64,000 bases of DNA from Proales similis (Eukaryota > Rotifera > Eurotatoria > Ploima > Proalidae). Location: positions 2,356,001-2,420,000 of the forward strand of contig JAGVRJ010000006.1 in NCBI GenBank assembly GCA_019059635.1, written 5' to 3'. Every line of letters begins with the position of its first letter. Within the stretch, counting starts at the first letter, position 1. The notes beneath the pieces were generated by a model. It made no database searches. It was not told the DNA's origin and saw nothing but the letters and a program-made list of their open reading frames with translations. The position numbers were made by a program, and so were the translations under genes. Shown one piece after another: positions 48,577 through 60,713 of this stretch.

Positions 48577-50913
48577 ATGACCCTGGACATTGAAGATGTT
48601 TCAAAAAAGATTTTGTCCGATCAAACTGTCAATCAGCCCGTTGACATGATTTCGGATTACGATAATGAAAACTATCAAACGCTTTTATTTGAGTTGGACG
48701 CCAACCTTGCAAGCTTTGCAGCTCGTCCGTTTATAACTGGAACTAAAATAAATCAGAAAGTTCTCAAGCAAATGATTTGGAGGCACGATTCATTGCAATC
48801 AAAAATTAAAAGCATTTCAGTATTGATAGGTGATGTTTCTGTTCTCATTGAGTGCATGTCTAACGCAGATGTAGAGGAATGTACTAAAGAAATAGGCAAA
48901 TTATTTGGAGCTTATCTTCAACAGCGTCCTTTCCCACCAAATGGTCCTAATAGCCTTGCTATTTGTTTGGCATCTAAGGTTCCGACCGAGTATCTGAAAT
49001 ATGTTTCAACCAATTCGGATGAAATTGCTTTGATAATCAAAGAAAAAACAGGCCTCAAGTGCGTGGACTTTACCAATCAGAACGTATTTAAAGGCTACAC
49101 TTTTCAATTTAAACTTCTTGAGCAACTTTTGGGAGAAATGCGCCAAATAAGAACAAACACAACATTAGGCTCAATGACTGTGCAAAAAACAGGCTCGGCG
49201 GAAAATATTTCAAATTTTCCAGCAGAAAAACCTTGTTCAAAAATAGAGCCTGAGTGGCGAAGTATTCAACTTAAATCACAAAGCAACCACAATCTTAGAA
49301 TTAAGTTGCCATCAACCTCAAAAGAGTTAGAACTATGTATTTTTCAGGCTGATCTGACTAGCTTGAATACCGATGCAATAGTTAATGCAACAAACGAGAC
49401 CCTTCATCCGGGCTACGAAACTGATGGCATTGCCCGAAGAGTACGAGAAAAAGGTGGAAAGTTAATGCAGGATGAACTAAAAAAAATATTAAAAGAAACG
49501 TCAGTTCATCTTGGTCAGGCTGTTCTTACCAAAGGGTTTAAACTTAAATCAAAGTTTGTTATTCACTCAGTGCATCCAACTTGGACGGCCTTTATGGAAG
49601 AAACAGAACAGATCGAAGAGTTTGAAACCCTTCTCAACAAGACTTTTGATAATATTATGGCGGAAGCCAACAGGTTAAAGATTAAAACGATTGCATTTCC
49701 TATCGCTTCCAATAAAACAGGTGGAGCGTTTGACCTACCCATTGAGTTATTCGCATATACCTTTTACACAAGTTTGATCCGAACTGTAGCCCAACTTTCA
49801 CTTCAAACTATTTGCGTGGTAAGTGATGAGGCAGAGACCGTAACTGCAGTATTCGAAAAGTTGAGCCAATACATTGAAAATTATTCTTCAAGCGCTTGGG
49901 ACATCCCACTATCCCCTCTTTCTAGTTTGAAGAAAAAGATTGACAATATGAAAATCATGTCTGAGTCGGACCAAAAGACACAATCAGTAAACAATGAGAA
50001 AATGTCTGAACAGAGTCATGATAATACAACAAGCAAGTTTATCTCAGGCCCTTCAAAGCCTATTAAAATTCTTCAAAGACCTCTTGAAAGTTTCAAAAAA
50101 GCAGCAAATATTATTACAGTAGCTAGCAGCTGTTTATTTTGCCAAAATGAAGATTCCCTCAAGCTGACAAATTGTGGCAGCAATGCTTGCCGAGCTGCGT
50201 TTTGTAAAGCTTGTATCGTTAAGTACCTTGACCGCCAGACAAATCGTAAATGCCCAAGCTGTAAAGAAGAGCTAACAAATCAAGAAATTTTGACACAAAT
50301 TCATGAGTCTTCATCTTCATCTTCTCCCACAACATCGATGTCTCCGACTAGAGAAATCAGAACAGCAAGCAAGAAGAACCCGTTTTGGCCTGTTCAAGGA
50401 CACATTCTCAATGAGTGCAGTGTATTCGTTAACATGCGAGAGGGTTCATGTGAAGGTTATGAAGGCTTTAATACTGTCATGATTACGTTTGAAGTGAAAA
50501 GAGGAATTCAATCGGTAAACTTTTTCGAGATTAATTTTCAATTAAAATAACGAATGTTATTCGAAATAATCAATATGAAGGAAGATCATCCGCAACCAGG
50601 CAAGCCTTATAAAGGTCTGACAAAGCGGGTTTTTTTGCCAAACATCAAAGAGCATATCGAATTATTGGCATTCTTACAAAAAGCCCTCAAAGAAGGACTA
50701 TTATTTAAAATTGAATGGCATCGCAAATTTAATGAATTTTGTGTACAGTTTTCTAACCAAATTCCGCTTAAAACCAGTCAAACTGGAGGAGGAAAGTAAG
50801 TATTCAGCGAATGAGAATTATTCGTCGCGAATTTATTTATTTTACTCAGATATGGATACCCAGATCCGGACTACATCCCCAATCTTTTGCGCTTAGCCCG
50901 CCGCTTTAAATAA
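48577..50913 (+). CDS. Macro domain-RING-Deltex C-terminal (DTC) protein, candidate ubiquitin ligase
   Basis: About 740 residues from three exons: 48577-50514, then from about 50578, then from about 50850 to stop 50911-50913. The first 240 residues are unassigned, with a DTX3L-like feel but no clear motif. Residues 250-440 are a macro domain, the fold that binds ADP-ribose: IFQADLTSLNTDAIVNATNE and GYETDGIARRVREKGG, then AFPIASNKTGGAF. Residues 519-562 are a RING finger (CLFC, NACRAAFCKAC, RKCPSC). The DTC domain follows: NMREGSCEGYEGFNTVMITF, then across a splice EDHPQPGKPYKGLTKRVFLP, and after the last intron YGYPDPDYIPNLLRLARRF. RING plus DTC ligases attach ubiquitin and can ADP-ribosylate it. 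In vertebrates DTX3L works as a complex with the macrodomain protein PARP9; here both modules are on one chain. Confidence 0.88.
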
Positions 50914-51027
50914 CTTCTCATATAATTTTTGATTCTTTCAAAGGGGCTAATTAATCAATATTTTTTTTGACGGAAAATGTAAATTCTTTCAATTTTATTA
51001 GGCGATTAATTAAATGATTCAAAACAA

Positions 51028-51033
51028 TTTATT
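51028..51033 (-). terminator. Poly(A) signal of the LRR gene, 8 nt after its stop
   Basis: Minus-strand AATAAA (TTTATT on plus) lies only 7 nt beyond the TGA stop at 51041-51043. The 3' UTR would be about 20-30 nt, which is exceptionally short. Confidence 0.45.
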
Positions 51034-51040
51034 CTTTTAA

Positions 51041-52633
51041 TCAATCACGTCTTAAATAGAGTATTGACCAGGGCACAATTAAAGAAAAAAAAAGATTATG
51101 ATTAGTAAATGATTTTGAATTTGTCAACTCTACATAGCGTAATTCTGAAGACAAAGAGCATACTCTCTGACAGTCAGTATCTATATCTTCTTGATTTATT
51201 CCAAGCAAATCAAAATCACAATCTACTTTTTCTATCGTTAAATTGAAACGAGCTAAAACTTTTTGATATTTGCGATCGCATATTGATCGATTTTCTCTTG
51301 GGCCAATATTCTGGTGTGTTTCAATTTGAATCTTGACTTTTTTGTTTGAGTTTAATTGTGAAAGAAAGCAAGGATCCGAACCAAATAGAGTTTTAAAGCT
51401 TTTTTCGGATAAACTTATAAAATCTATGTAAGAAACATCACGGCTTTGTTGACAAAAAGGGAAATTTTCAAACTTAGTTATGGTGTTGTTTTGCAAATAA
51501 ATGCTTAAGCTCACATACGGCTCTTGAGTTCGAGAGAACTGATTTTTTTTCAGGTAAGTTAATTGGCCGTGTTGATTTGATAAGTCTAAAAGTGCCAGTG
51601 ATGTTAGCTCCAATAGGTTTGGAACATTATTCAGAAAGTTGTCATTTAGCCATAGAAATAAAAGAGCGTTTAATCCAGAAAATGCAGCGTTATTGATTTT
51701 TGATATCGAATTGTAGCTAAGATCCGCCAAATTTAGCAAGCTTAGACCTTGAAGTTGCTTGCCTATCTGGTTAATTCGGTTTCGAGAGATATTCAAAGAT
51801 CTTAGCGAACTTGATCCGTGTAGAGAAGGTAAGCATTCGAGGCGATTATGGGCTAGATTTAGTTTTAATAAACTAATTGAAAATGGTTGAAGATATTGGC
51901 ATTCGTGGAGGAAATTGTAAGATAGATCCAAATCTAAGAGAGTTTTAAGCGAACTGAGTGTGCCCGGTTCAATAGCATAAATGCTATTGTGGCTTAAGTC
52001 TACTTGTTTTAGTAGATTTGACTCAGCAAACCACTCAGCTTTGACGATCTCTAGTTGATTATCCCTAAGGTTTAGCATCTTAAGGTTTTTCAGATTCTTA
52101 AGCTCTTTGCTGAGCACTTCCATCAATTTGTCATTTATTCGGCACTTGGGCATTTGCAAGACAACCAATGAATCCGAAATCGGTATAAAAGTGCCTTCCT
52201 CGATTCTTATAAGTGAATTGTGACTGAGTTTTAACTTTTTTAGTCCAATTGAATGCAAAAATGATGTTCTTTTAAGAAAGTTAACTTTGCAATCGATATA
52301 CTCTAGCTCATCAATGATGAAGGCTGTTGGTATAGTATTGGTGAGGTGATAGATCTCCATTTGTAGAAATGAAAGCTTTTCAATCGTCAACTGTTCTGGT
52401 TTTTGACATATTGCTTCGTGGGTTTCTCGCATCAACTTGATTCTTGCACAAAGAATGATAGCCTCTTTTTGATGGGAGTTTATTTTACAACCTTTGAAAA
52501 AGCATGTTAACCTATTCTCAATTAGGTTCAAACTTTGAATCCTGGCAGATGATTTAGTTTCTCTGATTTCCTTTAGGTTCTCCTGTCGACAAAACATAAA
52601 TATTTGAAAAAGAAATAGTGTTCTCAAAATCAT
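51041..52633 (-). CDS. Secreted or membrane-anchored leucine-rich-repeat protein
   Basis: An intronless frame of 530 residues. It opens MILRTLFLFQIFMFC, a signal peptide. A cysteine-containing cap (about 40-100) is followed by about ten 22-26-residue LRR units (about 130-370). Typical cores are LKKLKLSHNSLIRIEEGTF, LKMLNLRDNQLEIV, LKQVDLSHNSIYAIEPGT, LKLNLAHNRLECLPSL and 'LALLDLSNQ'. A flanking region with four or more Cys (CQQ, CFLSQ, CDRK, CDFD, CQRVC) is a plausible C-cap. The end is hydrophobic (FFSLIVPWSILYL) and could be a GPI or membrane anchor. Extracellular LRR proteins act in adhesion and signalling. Nothing identifies a specific family (no Slit, Toll TIR or chaoptin repeat number). 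It is convergent with the macro-DTC gene. Confidence 0.78.
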   Translation of the reverse strand: MILRTLFLFQIFMFCRQENLKEIRETKSSARIQSLNLIENRLTCFFKGCKINSHQKEAIILCARIKLMRETHEAICQKPEQLTIEKLSFLQMEIYHLTNTIPTAFIIDELEYIDCKVNFLKRTSFLHSIGLKKLKLSHNSLIRIEEGTFIPISDSLVVLQMPKCRINDKLMEVLSKELKNLKNLKMLNLRDNQLEIVKAEWFAESNLLKQVDLSHNSIYAIEPGTLSSLKTLLDLDLSYNFLHECQYLQPFSISLLKLNLAHNRLECLPSLHGSSSLRSLNISRNRINQIGKQLQGLSLLNLADLSYNSISKINNAAFSGLNALLFLWLNDNFLNNVPNLLELTSLALLDLSNQHGQLTYLKKNQFSRTQEPYVSLSIYLQNNTITKFENFPFCQQSRDVSYIDFISLSEKSFKTLFGSDPCFLSQLNSNKKVKIQIETHQNIGPRENRSICDRKYQKVLARFNLTIEKVDCDFDLLGINQEDIDTDCQRVCSLSSELRYVELTNSKSFTNHNLFFSLIVPWSILYLRRD

Positions 52634-53027
52634 TTTATATTCCGAAATTCGTAAAACAATCCTCGAAGGTTCCGAGCATGACGATTTTAATGTAGAAAAA
52701 TACTGTGCGAGACAGGATTATCTTTATTCCAACCCAGAACCTGTCCTAAATCTACTGATGCGCTCTCTCTCTTCTTGTTTTCAATCAAAAGAAGCATAAT
52801 CATAATCGCAAACCCTATTTTGCTTTTCATTTTGTCGTATTATAAAGATCTCTTGAAGAAAAGCCGCTTATTGACAATTCCATTCATCCTGGACTGGTTT
52901 ATTCTTTGCTTGTCTAAAGAACTATAATTAAATGGCGTCCAATCAAAGAATAATTTATATATTAATTAATATCATTCTGATCATTCTGATGATTTCCTTT
53001 CTACGGAAGCATTTTGATCTAGTAGTC
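52634..53027. other. Intergenic
   Basis: About 0.4 kb between the LRR gene and threonine aldolase, both on the minus strand. AT-rich, with no frame or motif recognised. It should contain the aldolase 3' UTR and the LRR promoter. Confidence 0.35.
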
Positions 53028-54542
53028 TCATGCTAAACCTGCGAATTCACGACAGACAAATTGAATTTTGCGAATTGCCAGCTCAATTTGCTCTCGTGAA
53101 ACCATCAAATTAGTGAGCATCCTGACTTCTCTTGAATTCACTTCTCCGGCTTTGACAACTATTTTCCGGTTCAGTATTTCAAGCTCTTCATCTTTAACCT
53201 AGATCACGAAGACCCAATTTCTTAAGTTTTGTTTTTGGTTTTCATATCGAGAATAGCAAACCGTTTTAAGTCGTTGAATCAAACTCTCTGCCGTCAAATT
53301 TGGCTTCAAAACTTTTAGATGAACTATGTTGGTCTCCACGTTCTCCAAATCTAATTTAACCACTCCGCTAGCACCGTCAGCGATTCCTTGGACGTCAATT
53401 CAGAACATATCTCAAGTTTTTAAATGATGTTTTTAAAACCTTTGGCCAATATTTTTGCGTTTTCGTTATCTTTCGAAATGGTTTTACGAGCATGCTCTAG
53501 TGCAAAAAGACAAGCGGCAGCCAAATAACCCGTTTGCCTCATTGCCCCTCCCAAACATTTTCTTATTCGAATCGCTCTTTGAAAATGTGATTAAAAACTG
53601 CAAAAAAATATAATTAAAATATTTTACTTTTCAATCAAATCGGAACTTCCGACTAGAATTGAGCCAACAGGCGCTCCTAAACCCTTGAAAAATTAACATT
53701 AAAAGCAAAGATTCAAGCATTAGTAAAAACTCATATCCCTAAGATTACCTTGGAAAAGCAAAAATTTACCGAGTCACAATATCGGCAAAGCTCTTGAACG
53801 CTTTTATTAGTGGCTACGCTTGCATTCATAATCCTTGAACCGTCCACATGCAGCTTTGCTCCGTGCTTTTTACAGGCCTGGTGCAGCTGCTCGACGAAAC
53901 TCTCGGGAATTATACGTCCACCACAAAAATTGTGTGTGTTTTCATAACAGATTAGACGAGTTCGAGAGCAATGCGGGTCAGTTGAATCGAAAACCATCTC
54001 ATCCAATAAATTCAAATCGAATGTTCCATCTTGAAGGTTAGGAATTTGTTTTACGTAAACTCCTCCAATCTAAGTTTACATAAAAACTCATAATGAATTA
54101 AGCTATCTCTAAAACATTTCGAACTTACTTGACTTGCTCCACCTTGTTCCCACAAGTTAATATGGGATTTATGACCGACAATTATATCAGAACCACGTTC
54201 GGGACAGTGAGCCATAACTTTGAACAGAATAATCAATTTCCCGAATTGTTTCAGGCTTCTGAAATAAATTACTTGCAACCAAGTTTGACATTGTGCCGCT
54301 GGGCATAAAAAGAGCGGCTTCTTTGCCAAATAATTGAGCTACTTTCCTCTCAAGCTCTTTTTGTATAAATTTTATGATCGTGTATAGCTACTTTGACCGA
54401 TTCGCTTACCCAAAACGGTTGGATCCTCGTTATAAATTGAATCTCCAACTTGGGCCTTACCCATAGCTTCAATCATTTCTTGTGTCGGCTTTGTGAAGGT
54501 ATCACTCCTTAGTTCAATTGTGATTTCATCGAGAGGATTCAT
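53028..54542 (-). CDS. L-threonine aldolase (low-specificity, PLP-dependent)
   Basis: A fold-type I PLP enzyme that cleaves threonine or allo-threonine to glycine and acetaldehyde. The start ATG at 54542 gives [20 protein letters not shown], the family N-terminus. This is followed by '[12 protein letters not shown]', and after short introns [35 protein letters not shown] (54230-54150) and [12 protein letters not shown]. Next come '[12 protein letters not shown]' (53960-53940), [13 protein letters not shown] and DSVNFCFSK, where the Lys is the PLP Schiff base. [12 protein letters not shown] (53690), '[20 protein letters not shown]' and the end [11 protein letters not shown] complete it, with stop at 53028-53030. 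About seven exons were traced. The enzyme is lost as an active gene in humans but kept in many invertebrates. One junction near 53400 is by eye. Confidence 0.88.
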
Positions 54543-55236
54543 TTTTTAAATTCAATCTTTTTTTTCTAAGAAATATGTATACTGAATGAAAAAATGAAGT
54601 AGCTTTTCACTCTATTTTAGGCATGAGTGAGGCATGTGACCTGAAGTTATCGAGAGTTGACCTAAACCTACAAATCAAAAGGCAATCAACGGCTAAGTGA
54701 GTCGTAGATGGCTTGGATCTTTATGAACTGAGTTAAGTTATCTTGCCCCGCCCAGTTAGAAGTTTTGAAAACAGGAAACAATTAGAATAAACAGTTACAA
54801 TTAGAATTTAAATTTGCTGAATATTTAAGATGCTAAAAAGAGGAATAACTAATATTAAAAACAATGGGTCATCTATAATCATTAAATAATCAACTTTTTA
54901 TCTGGAGTAAGTCTATAAAGTGGTCGAGTGGTACTCTCAATAGCTAAATAACTAGCTAAATAAAACTAGCTTTCCCAACTACTATCTACTACACAAATTG
55001 CTTCGCATAATTTTATTCGTTGGAATTGTGAGATTAGCATAAGTAGCCAGCCATCTCTATACGACTAAATAATCACAGCCCGCGTTTGCGCTCTTTCGAT
55101 ATCGTCCTATACTGGCTGCAAGCAATACAAATCGGTTAAAACTTGATTTTCTCCTTTGGTGTCCCAGGCTGAACCGATTTCCACGCCAGAAGCTAAAAGA
55201 TTTTTCAATTCCCCAAGACCTTGATTTTTCATCACC
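54543..55236. promoter_or_regulatory. Divergent intergenic region, threonine aldolase / beta-TrCP
   Basis: About 0.7 kb separates two head-to-head genes, so it probably works as a shared promoter region. It is AT-rich with many short TTAA and CTAAATAA elements. No specific motif was recognised. Confidence 0.4.
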
Positions 55237-56775
55237 ATGTTAAATAGCTGGAGAGCATCACCAGATGAAGAACCTAAGCAAAAGATCTTCAGAAATCCAG
55301 ACTACTTAGAAGGACAAGAAAAATGTATTGAATGTTTTGAGTCATGGTCATCCTCTGAACAGGTCGAGTTTGTGGAGAATCTATTACGCAGAATGTGTCA
55401 CTTTCAATTAGGACATATAAACAGCTTTTTAAAACCAATGCTTCAGCGGGATTTCATTACTACCCTGCCAGATAAAGGCTTATTGTCAATTGCTGAAATC
55501 ATCCTCTCATACTTGGACGCTCGATCTCTTTGTTCGGCTGAGTTAGTCAGCAAAAGGTGGATGCAAGTAATAGCTGAAGGCATGCTTTGGAAAAAGCTTA
55601 TTGAGCGGGAAGTTAACACGGATTCTGTGTGGAAAGGGCTATGTCAGCATCGTGGTTGGATGAACTACCTCTTTAAAAATAAGCTCCTTTATACTCAAAC
55701 GAGATCACTAATTGAACAGCATCGCTTTTACAAAGAACTGTACGGTGAGATCGAAAGAGACAAGCGAAGAGTCAGCCGCAATTGGACTGAAGGAAACTGT
55801 ATCGTGCAAAAGATTCAATGTCGTTCAGAAAACAGTAAAGGCGTCTATTGTATACAGTATGATGATGAGAAAATAGTGAGTGGTTTGAGAGATAATACGA
55901 TCAAGATTTGGAACAAGAAAACTCATGATTGCGTGGCAACTCTTGCAGGACACACTGGCAGTGTTCTTTGCCTACAGTACGATTCAAAAATAATTGTGAG
56001 TGGATCCAGCGATACTACAATTAGAGTTTGGAACTTGGAGACTGGACAAAATGTGCAGACACTGTTCAATCATAAAGAAGCAGTTTTACACCTTCGGTTT
56101 CTAGATGGACTTATGGTTACTTGCTCAAAAGATCGACAAATTATAGTCTGGGATATGCACTCGCCAAGGGATATTCAAATTAAAAGAACTCTAGTCGGAC
56201 ATCGAGCTGCTGTGAATGTTGTAGATTTTGATCACCGCTACATTGTCTCCGCTTCGGGTGACAGGACTATCAAAGTATGGAATACATCAACTTGCGAGTT
56301 TGTGCGCACACTTTCGGGCCACAGACGGGGAATCGCATGCCTACAATATAGAGGAAATTTGGTAGTAAGCGGAAGCTCTGATTTTACGATTCGCCTCTGG
56401 GATATCGAGTTCGGCGAGTGTCTCCGGGTTCTCGAAGGACACGAGGAACTAGTGCGCTGCATACGTTTTGACTCGAAAAGAATCGTCAGTGGAGCTTATG
56501 ATGGCAAAATAAAAATTTGGGACATGGAGGCTGCCCTTGAGCCTCGAGCTTCAGCTGGATCATTGTGTATTCGAACTCTGACAGTAAGTAGGCCACCTAG
56601 GTTGAAGATTCGAATGGTTTCGGATAAGAATCGTTTTTTCAAGGAACATACGGGACGTGTTTTTAGGCTCCAATTCGACGATTTTCAAATTGTGAGCAGT
56701 TCTCACGACGATACAATAATAATTTGGAATTTTCTTGACACAAAAGAAAACCAACTCATAACCGAGCCTAATTAA
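55237..56775 (+). CDS. slmb: Beta-TrCP/Slimb F-box WD-repeat protein
   Basis: This is the SCF ubiquitin ligase subunit that binds phosphodegrons of beta-catenin, IkB and Ci/Gli. An intronless frame of 512 residues starting [10 protein letters not shown]. Dimerisation region: [21 protein letters not shown]-box: '[12 protein letters not shown]' and [20 protein letters not shown], followed by '[14 protein letters not shown]'. Then seven WD blades, e.g. [48 protein letters not shown] and [20 protein letters not shown], the last being diagnostic of beta-TrCP. The final blade is '[20 protein letters not shown]'. Compared with human BTRC the N-terminus is short and the spacer before the last blade is retained. 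A TCTA repeat and AATAAA follow. Confidence 0.95.
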   Translation: MLNSWRASPDEEPKQKIFRNPDYLEGQEKCIECFESWSSSEQVEFVENLLRRMCHFQLGHINSFLKPMLQRDFITTLPDKGLLSIAEIILSYLDARSLCSAELVSKRWMQVIAEGMLWKKLIEREVNTDSVWKGLCQHRGWMNYLFKNKLLYTQTRSLIEQHRFYKELYGEIERDKRRVSRNWTEGNCIVQKIQCRSENSKGVYCIQYDDEKIVSGLRDNTIKIWNKKTHDCVATLAGHTGSVLCLQYDSKIIVSGSSDTTIRVWNLETGQNVQTLFNHKEAVLHLRFLDGLMVTCSKDRQIIVWDMHSPRDIQIKRTLVGHRAAVNVVDFDHRYIVSASGDRTIKVWNTSTCEFVRTLSGHRRGIACLQYRGNLVVSGSSDFTIRLWDIEFGECLRVLEGHEELVRCIRFDSKRIVSGAYDGKIKIWDMEAALEPRASAGSLCIRTLTVSRPPRLKIRMVSDKNRFFKEHTGRVFRLQFDDFQIVSSSHDDTIIIWNFLDTKENQLITEPN

Positions 56776-57137
56776 GCTAGCTCGACTCTATTTCGCATTA
56801 GTTGTATTTGACTTAAACAATATGCGAACCTATAACTCATCATGTTTCGAGCATTCTTCTTAACTGTCTATCTATCTATCTATCTAACTTTATGTGGATT
56901 TTTGTAATTTTCTAAATAAATTTTGTCTAATACGAGAATACATGATATATATTATAAAATAAAAACCCGGATATTATTAAAGCAAAGCTAGCGAAGTTTT
57001 AGCTAGTAATTTCTTAAAGTTTGTGATTTTTTTTAAAATTCTGTTTTCCATGGATTTATTTTGAAATTTTTATTAAGTGAAAAGATCGAGTCTAGTGAAA
57101 GATTGATGATCTGAAAATATTGTCCAAAATACTATGG
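56776..57137. other. 3' region between convergent beta-TrCP and PSMD14
   Basis: About 360 nt. It contains a (TCTA)5 microsatellite at 56867-56886 and a plus-strand AATAAA at 56915-56920 that should end beta-TrCP. The right part should hold the PSMD14 3' UTR. Nothing else was seen. Confidence 0.5.
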
Positions 57138-58366
<1,229 letters not shown>

Positions 58367-58607
58367 GTTTATTCCTTTTGCAGTAAAATCACCAAGCTTA
58401 ATTTAAAATATAAAATGACTCGTCTAAATCGGCGATTTCAAATATAAGTTTCAGAACAAAGCCGCCATCCACTGCTTACACGCTTGGAGGGTTGCAAATT
58501 AAACCAACCAAATTCTAAGTAAAAAAAATCTGACTAATAGAGTTTTTTCACAAATTCTTTAATCCTTATTAATAAATTTTTGCAAGTCTATTTTGTAAAT
58601 TCTCTTG

Positions 58608-60547
58608 TTACGAGTCGTCAGTTTTTGGTTTTTTCCAACCAGACCGAAGAATATCGTCATCTTCGTCTTTTACATCATTAGTTCCAGTATTATTTTGAAA
58701 AACAGGCTTAAGGAAAAACTTGATAAAACTGCCTATTTTAACAATGATCAGTCCTACCTTTGGTTGAGTCTTTGAATATGCAGGGCTAACCCAATAAGGA
58801 TCATTGCTTGCTACGTCTGCATACTTGAGAAGAGCTTCTCGAGGATCTTCTTTCACTTCAGATACTTTTTGAAGGGCTATATTCTTAATAATATAAGATG
58901 AAAGGGTGGAACCATGACTGGCTATTCTTCCGCCTGCACCAGTTGTTCCGGTTAATGGCAGCTCAGGCCGGTGAGATTTTACTGGATCGCGACGATCTTT
59001 GGCTCTGACCGCAGTCAAAGTTCTCACACGATCTTGCTGGAATAGCGGAAGAGCATGAGGATTTATAATTTGCTGTTCAGCATAAAAGCCGATTGTTTGT
59101 TTGCGTTTGACTGGTTTCATAGCACAAAGAGTTATTCCTTTGTGACTTTTTTTTGGATCATAGAATACTTTGATTAGACCATCACCAGTTGTAACGAAAA
59201 TCTGATTTAGCTTTGGATGCCAAATAGATTTAACAATGCTTGTCTTCTCGAACTCAAAAGAGTTTATCAAGTTCAACCCTTCCCGTTCAAATACTAGGAG
59301 CTTTCCTGAATCGTTGCTCGATCTTGTTGATGTTCCTGTGATGATAAGCTTGTCACTAGGGGAAAACATGCAGTTCGTCCTTTTTAAAAATATTTCGTTA
59401 AAATCTTAATCGTTAAATAACCCTAAGCCTTAAGTTAAAAACAGCATTACATTGGAAAACGATTGAATAGTTGAGTAGCAGATGCAAGAGGAGACTTAAA
59501 ATTACGAATATCCCAAGTTTTTAGCATGTCGTCACTCCCACGGCTGGCGATACTTTTGCCATCATAAGAGAAAATAACCGACGAAACGAAGCCATTCACT
59601 TCATGGCAATTTCGTCCTATTAAAGAGGGATTTATGAACTGTCTTCTGTGATCCCATAGCTGCAAAGATCCATCGTCACAACCACAAATTATGTAATTTC
59701 CATCTCGGCTGTAATTTGTTGCTGTAGCTGTGGCCTTTTTTCCTGAAGCGTTTCTGAGTTTCATAATTCGATAATGCTTTCTATAGTCATTTATATCCCA
59801 GAGACGCACGGAACCATCAATTGAACTAGTCATGAATTCCTCTTTAGTTCTGGGATGCCAGCTTCCATCGTTCAGCATTCCAACATGACCCTTTTAAACG
59901 ATTAATTATAAACATTTTTAAATTTGAAATGGAAAATATTTTACTTTCGTTTTAGACATGTCAACTATGTACTGGTCACCTTTTACACACTCAAACACGT
60001 TGTTTCCGTCACGATCAACAACTTTGGCCTGAGCGTTTCCAGATACTATAAGAATGGCATCACCACTCAGATTGAACTCTAATGATTTTATTTGATGGCT
60101 TTCACAGGGCTGGAAACTTCTAAAAGGCCGAAGTGAAGCATCCATCCCGGCGAAATCCCACAATTTGACTTCATAATCATAACCTCCAGTCGCCATTCTT
60201 ACACCGTTGCCGTCAGTGCCTATTGCACTTACAGTTTTGTTTCCATGTGTTAGCAGGGCCTCATGCGATACGGGCAGCTCTGAATCATTTTCTTCACTTG
60301 ATTCCTGTTTCGGTTCATCTCCAGAATCGTCATCCCTTGTGGTAATGGTTGTTATTTCCTTGGTTGTTTCAGCGCTTTTAAGCTGACCCGTCTGATTTCG
60401 GAGCTGGTTTCGATACAGTTCTCTTAGATCTTCCTGGTAATTTTTTCTGATAGTTTCTTCAAGTTCTTCATCTTGTTCATCAAATTCATCTCTCTCATGA
60501 CGTGAACCTTTTTTAGAAGAAAAGTTTTTGTGTTTTTCGGACCACAT
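58608..60547 (-). CDS. WDR70: WD-repeat protein 70 (WDR70)
   Basis: WDR70 works with the CRL4/DDB1 system in histone H2B ubiquitination and DNA-end resection. Three main exons: 60547 to about 59932, about 59884 to 59446, and about 59384 to 58608. The N-terminus is charged (DEFDEQDEELEETIRK). Blades: TGGYDYEVKLWDFAGMDAS (near 60180), which is the family hallmark; DAILIVSGNAQAKVVDRDG and 'CVKGDQYIVDMSKTK'. Then 'GHVGMLNDGSWHPRTKEEFM', DGNYIICGCDDGSLQLWD and IASRGSDDMLKTWDIRNF. After the second intron come SIWHPKLNQIFVTTGDGLIK, 'ASHGSTLSSYIIKNIALQK' and PYWVSPAYSKTQPK. A last possible intron (58707-58757) is 51 nt, GT..AG, in frame and stop-free, so it may be retained. Ends WKKPKTDDS. Confidence 0.92.
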
Positions 60548-60713
60548 TATAGAAGCTGGTCTTATGAATAAATGGGTGTCATATTTATAATTATTATAGA
60601 AGACTAAAATCTCGACATGCTTTATTACGATTTAAAGCAAAATTTATGCCCTAAAAACCTTTCTCTGAATCGAACTTTTCTTAAGCTAGAGAGTGTAGAC
60701 TTGAAGACTTGGG
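60548..60713. promoter_or_regulatory. Shared promoter of WDR70 and TAF10
   Basis: Only 166 bp separate the start codons of two head-to-head genes. Both promoters and 5' UTRs must fit here. It is AT-rich; no TATA box could be assigned. Confidence 0.55.
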
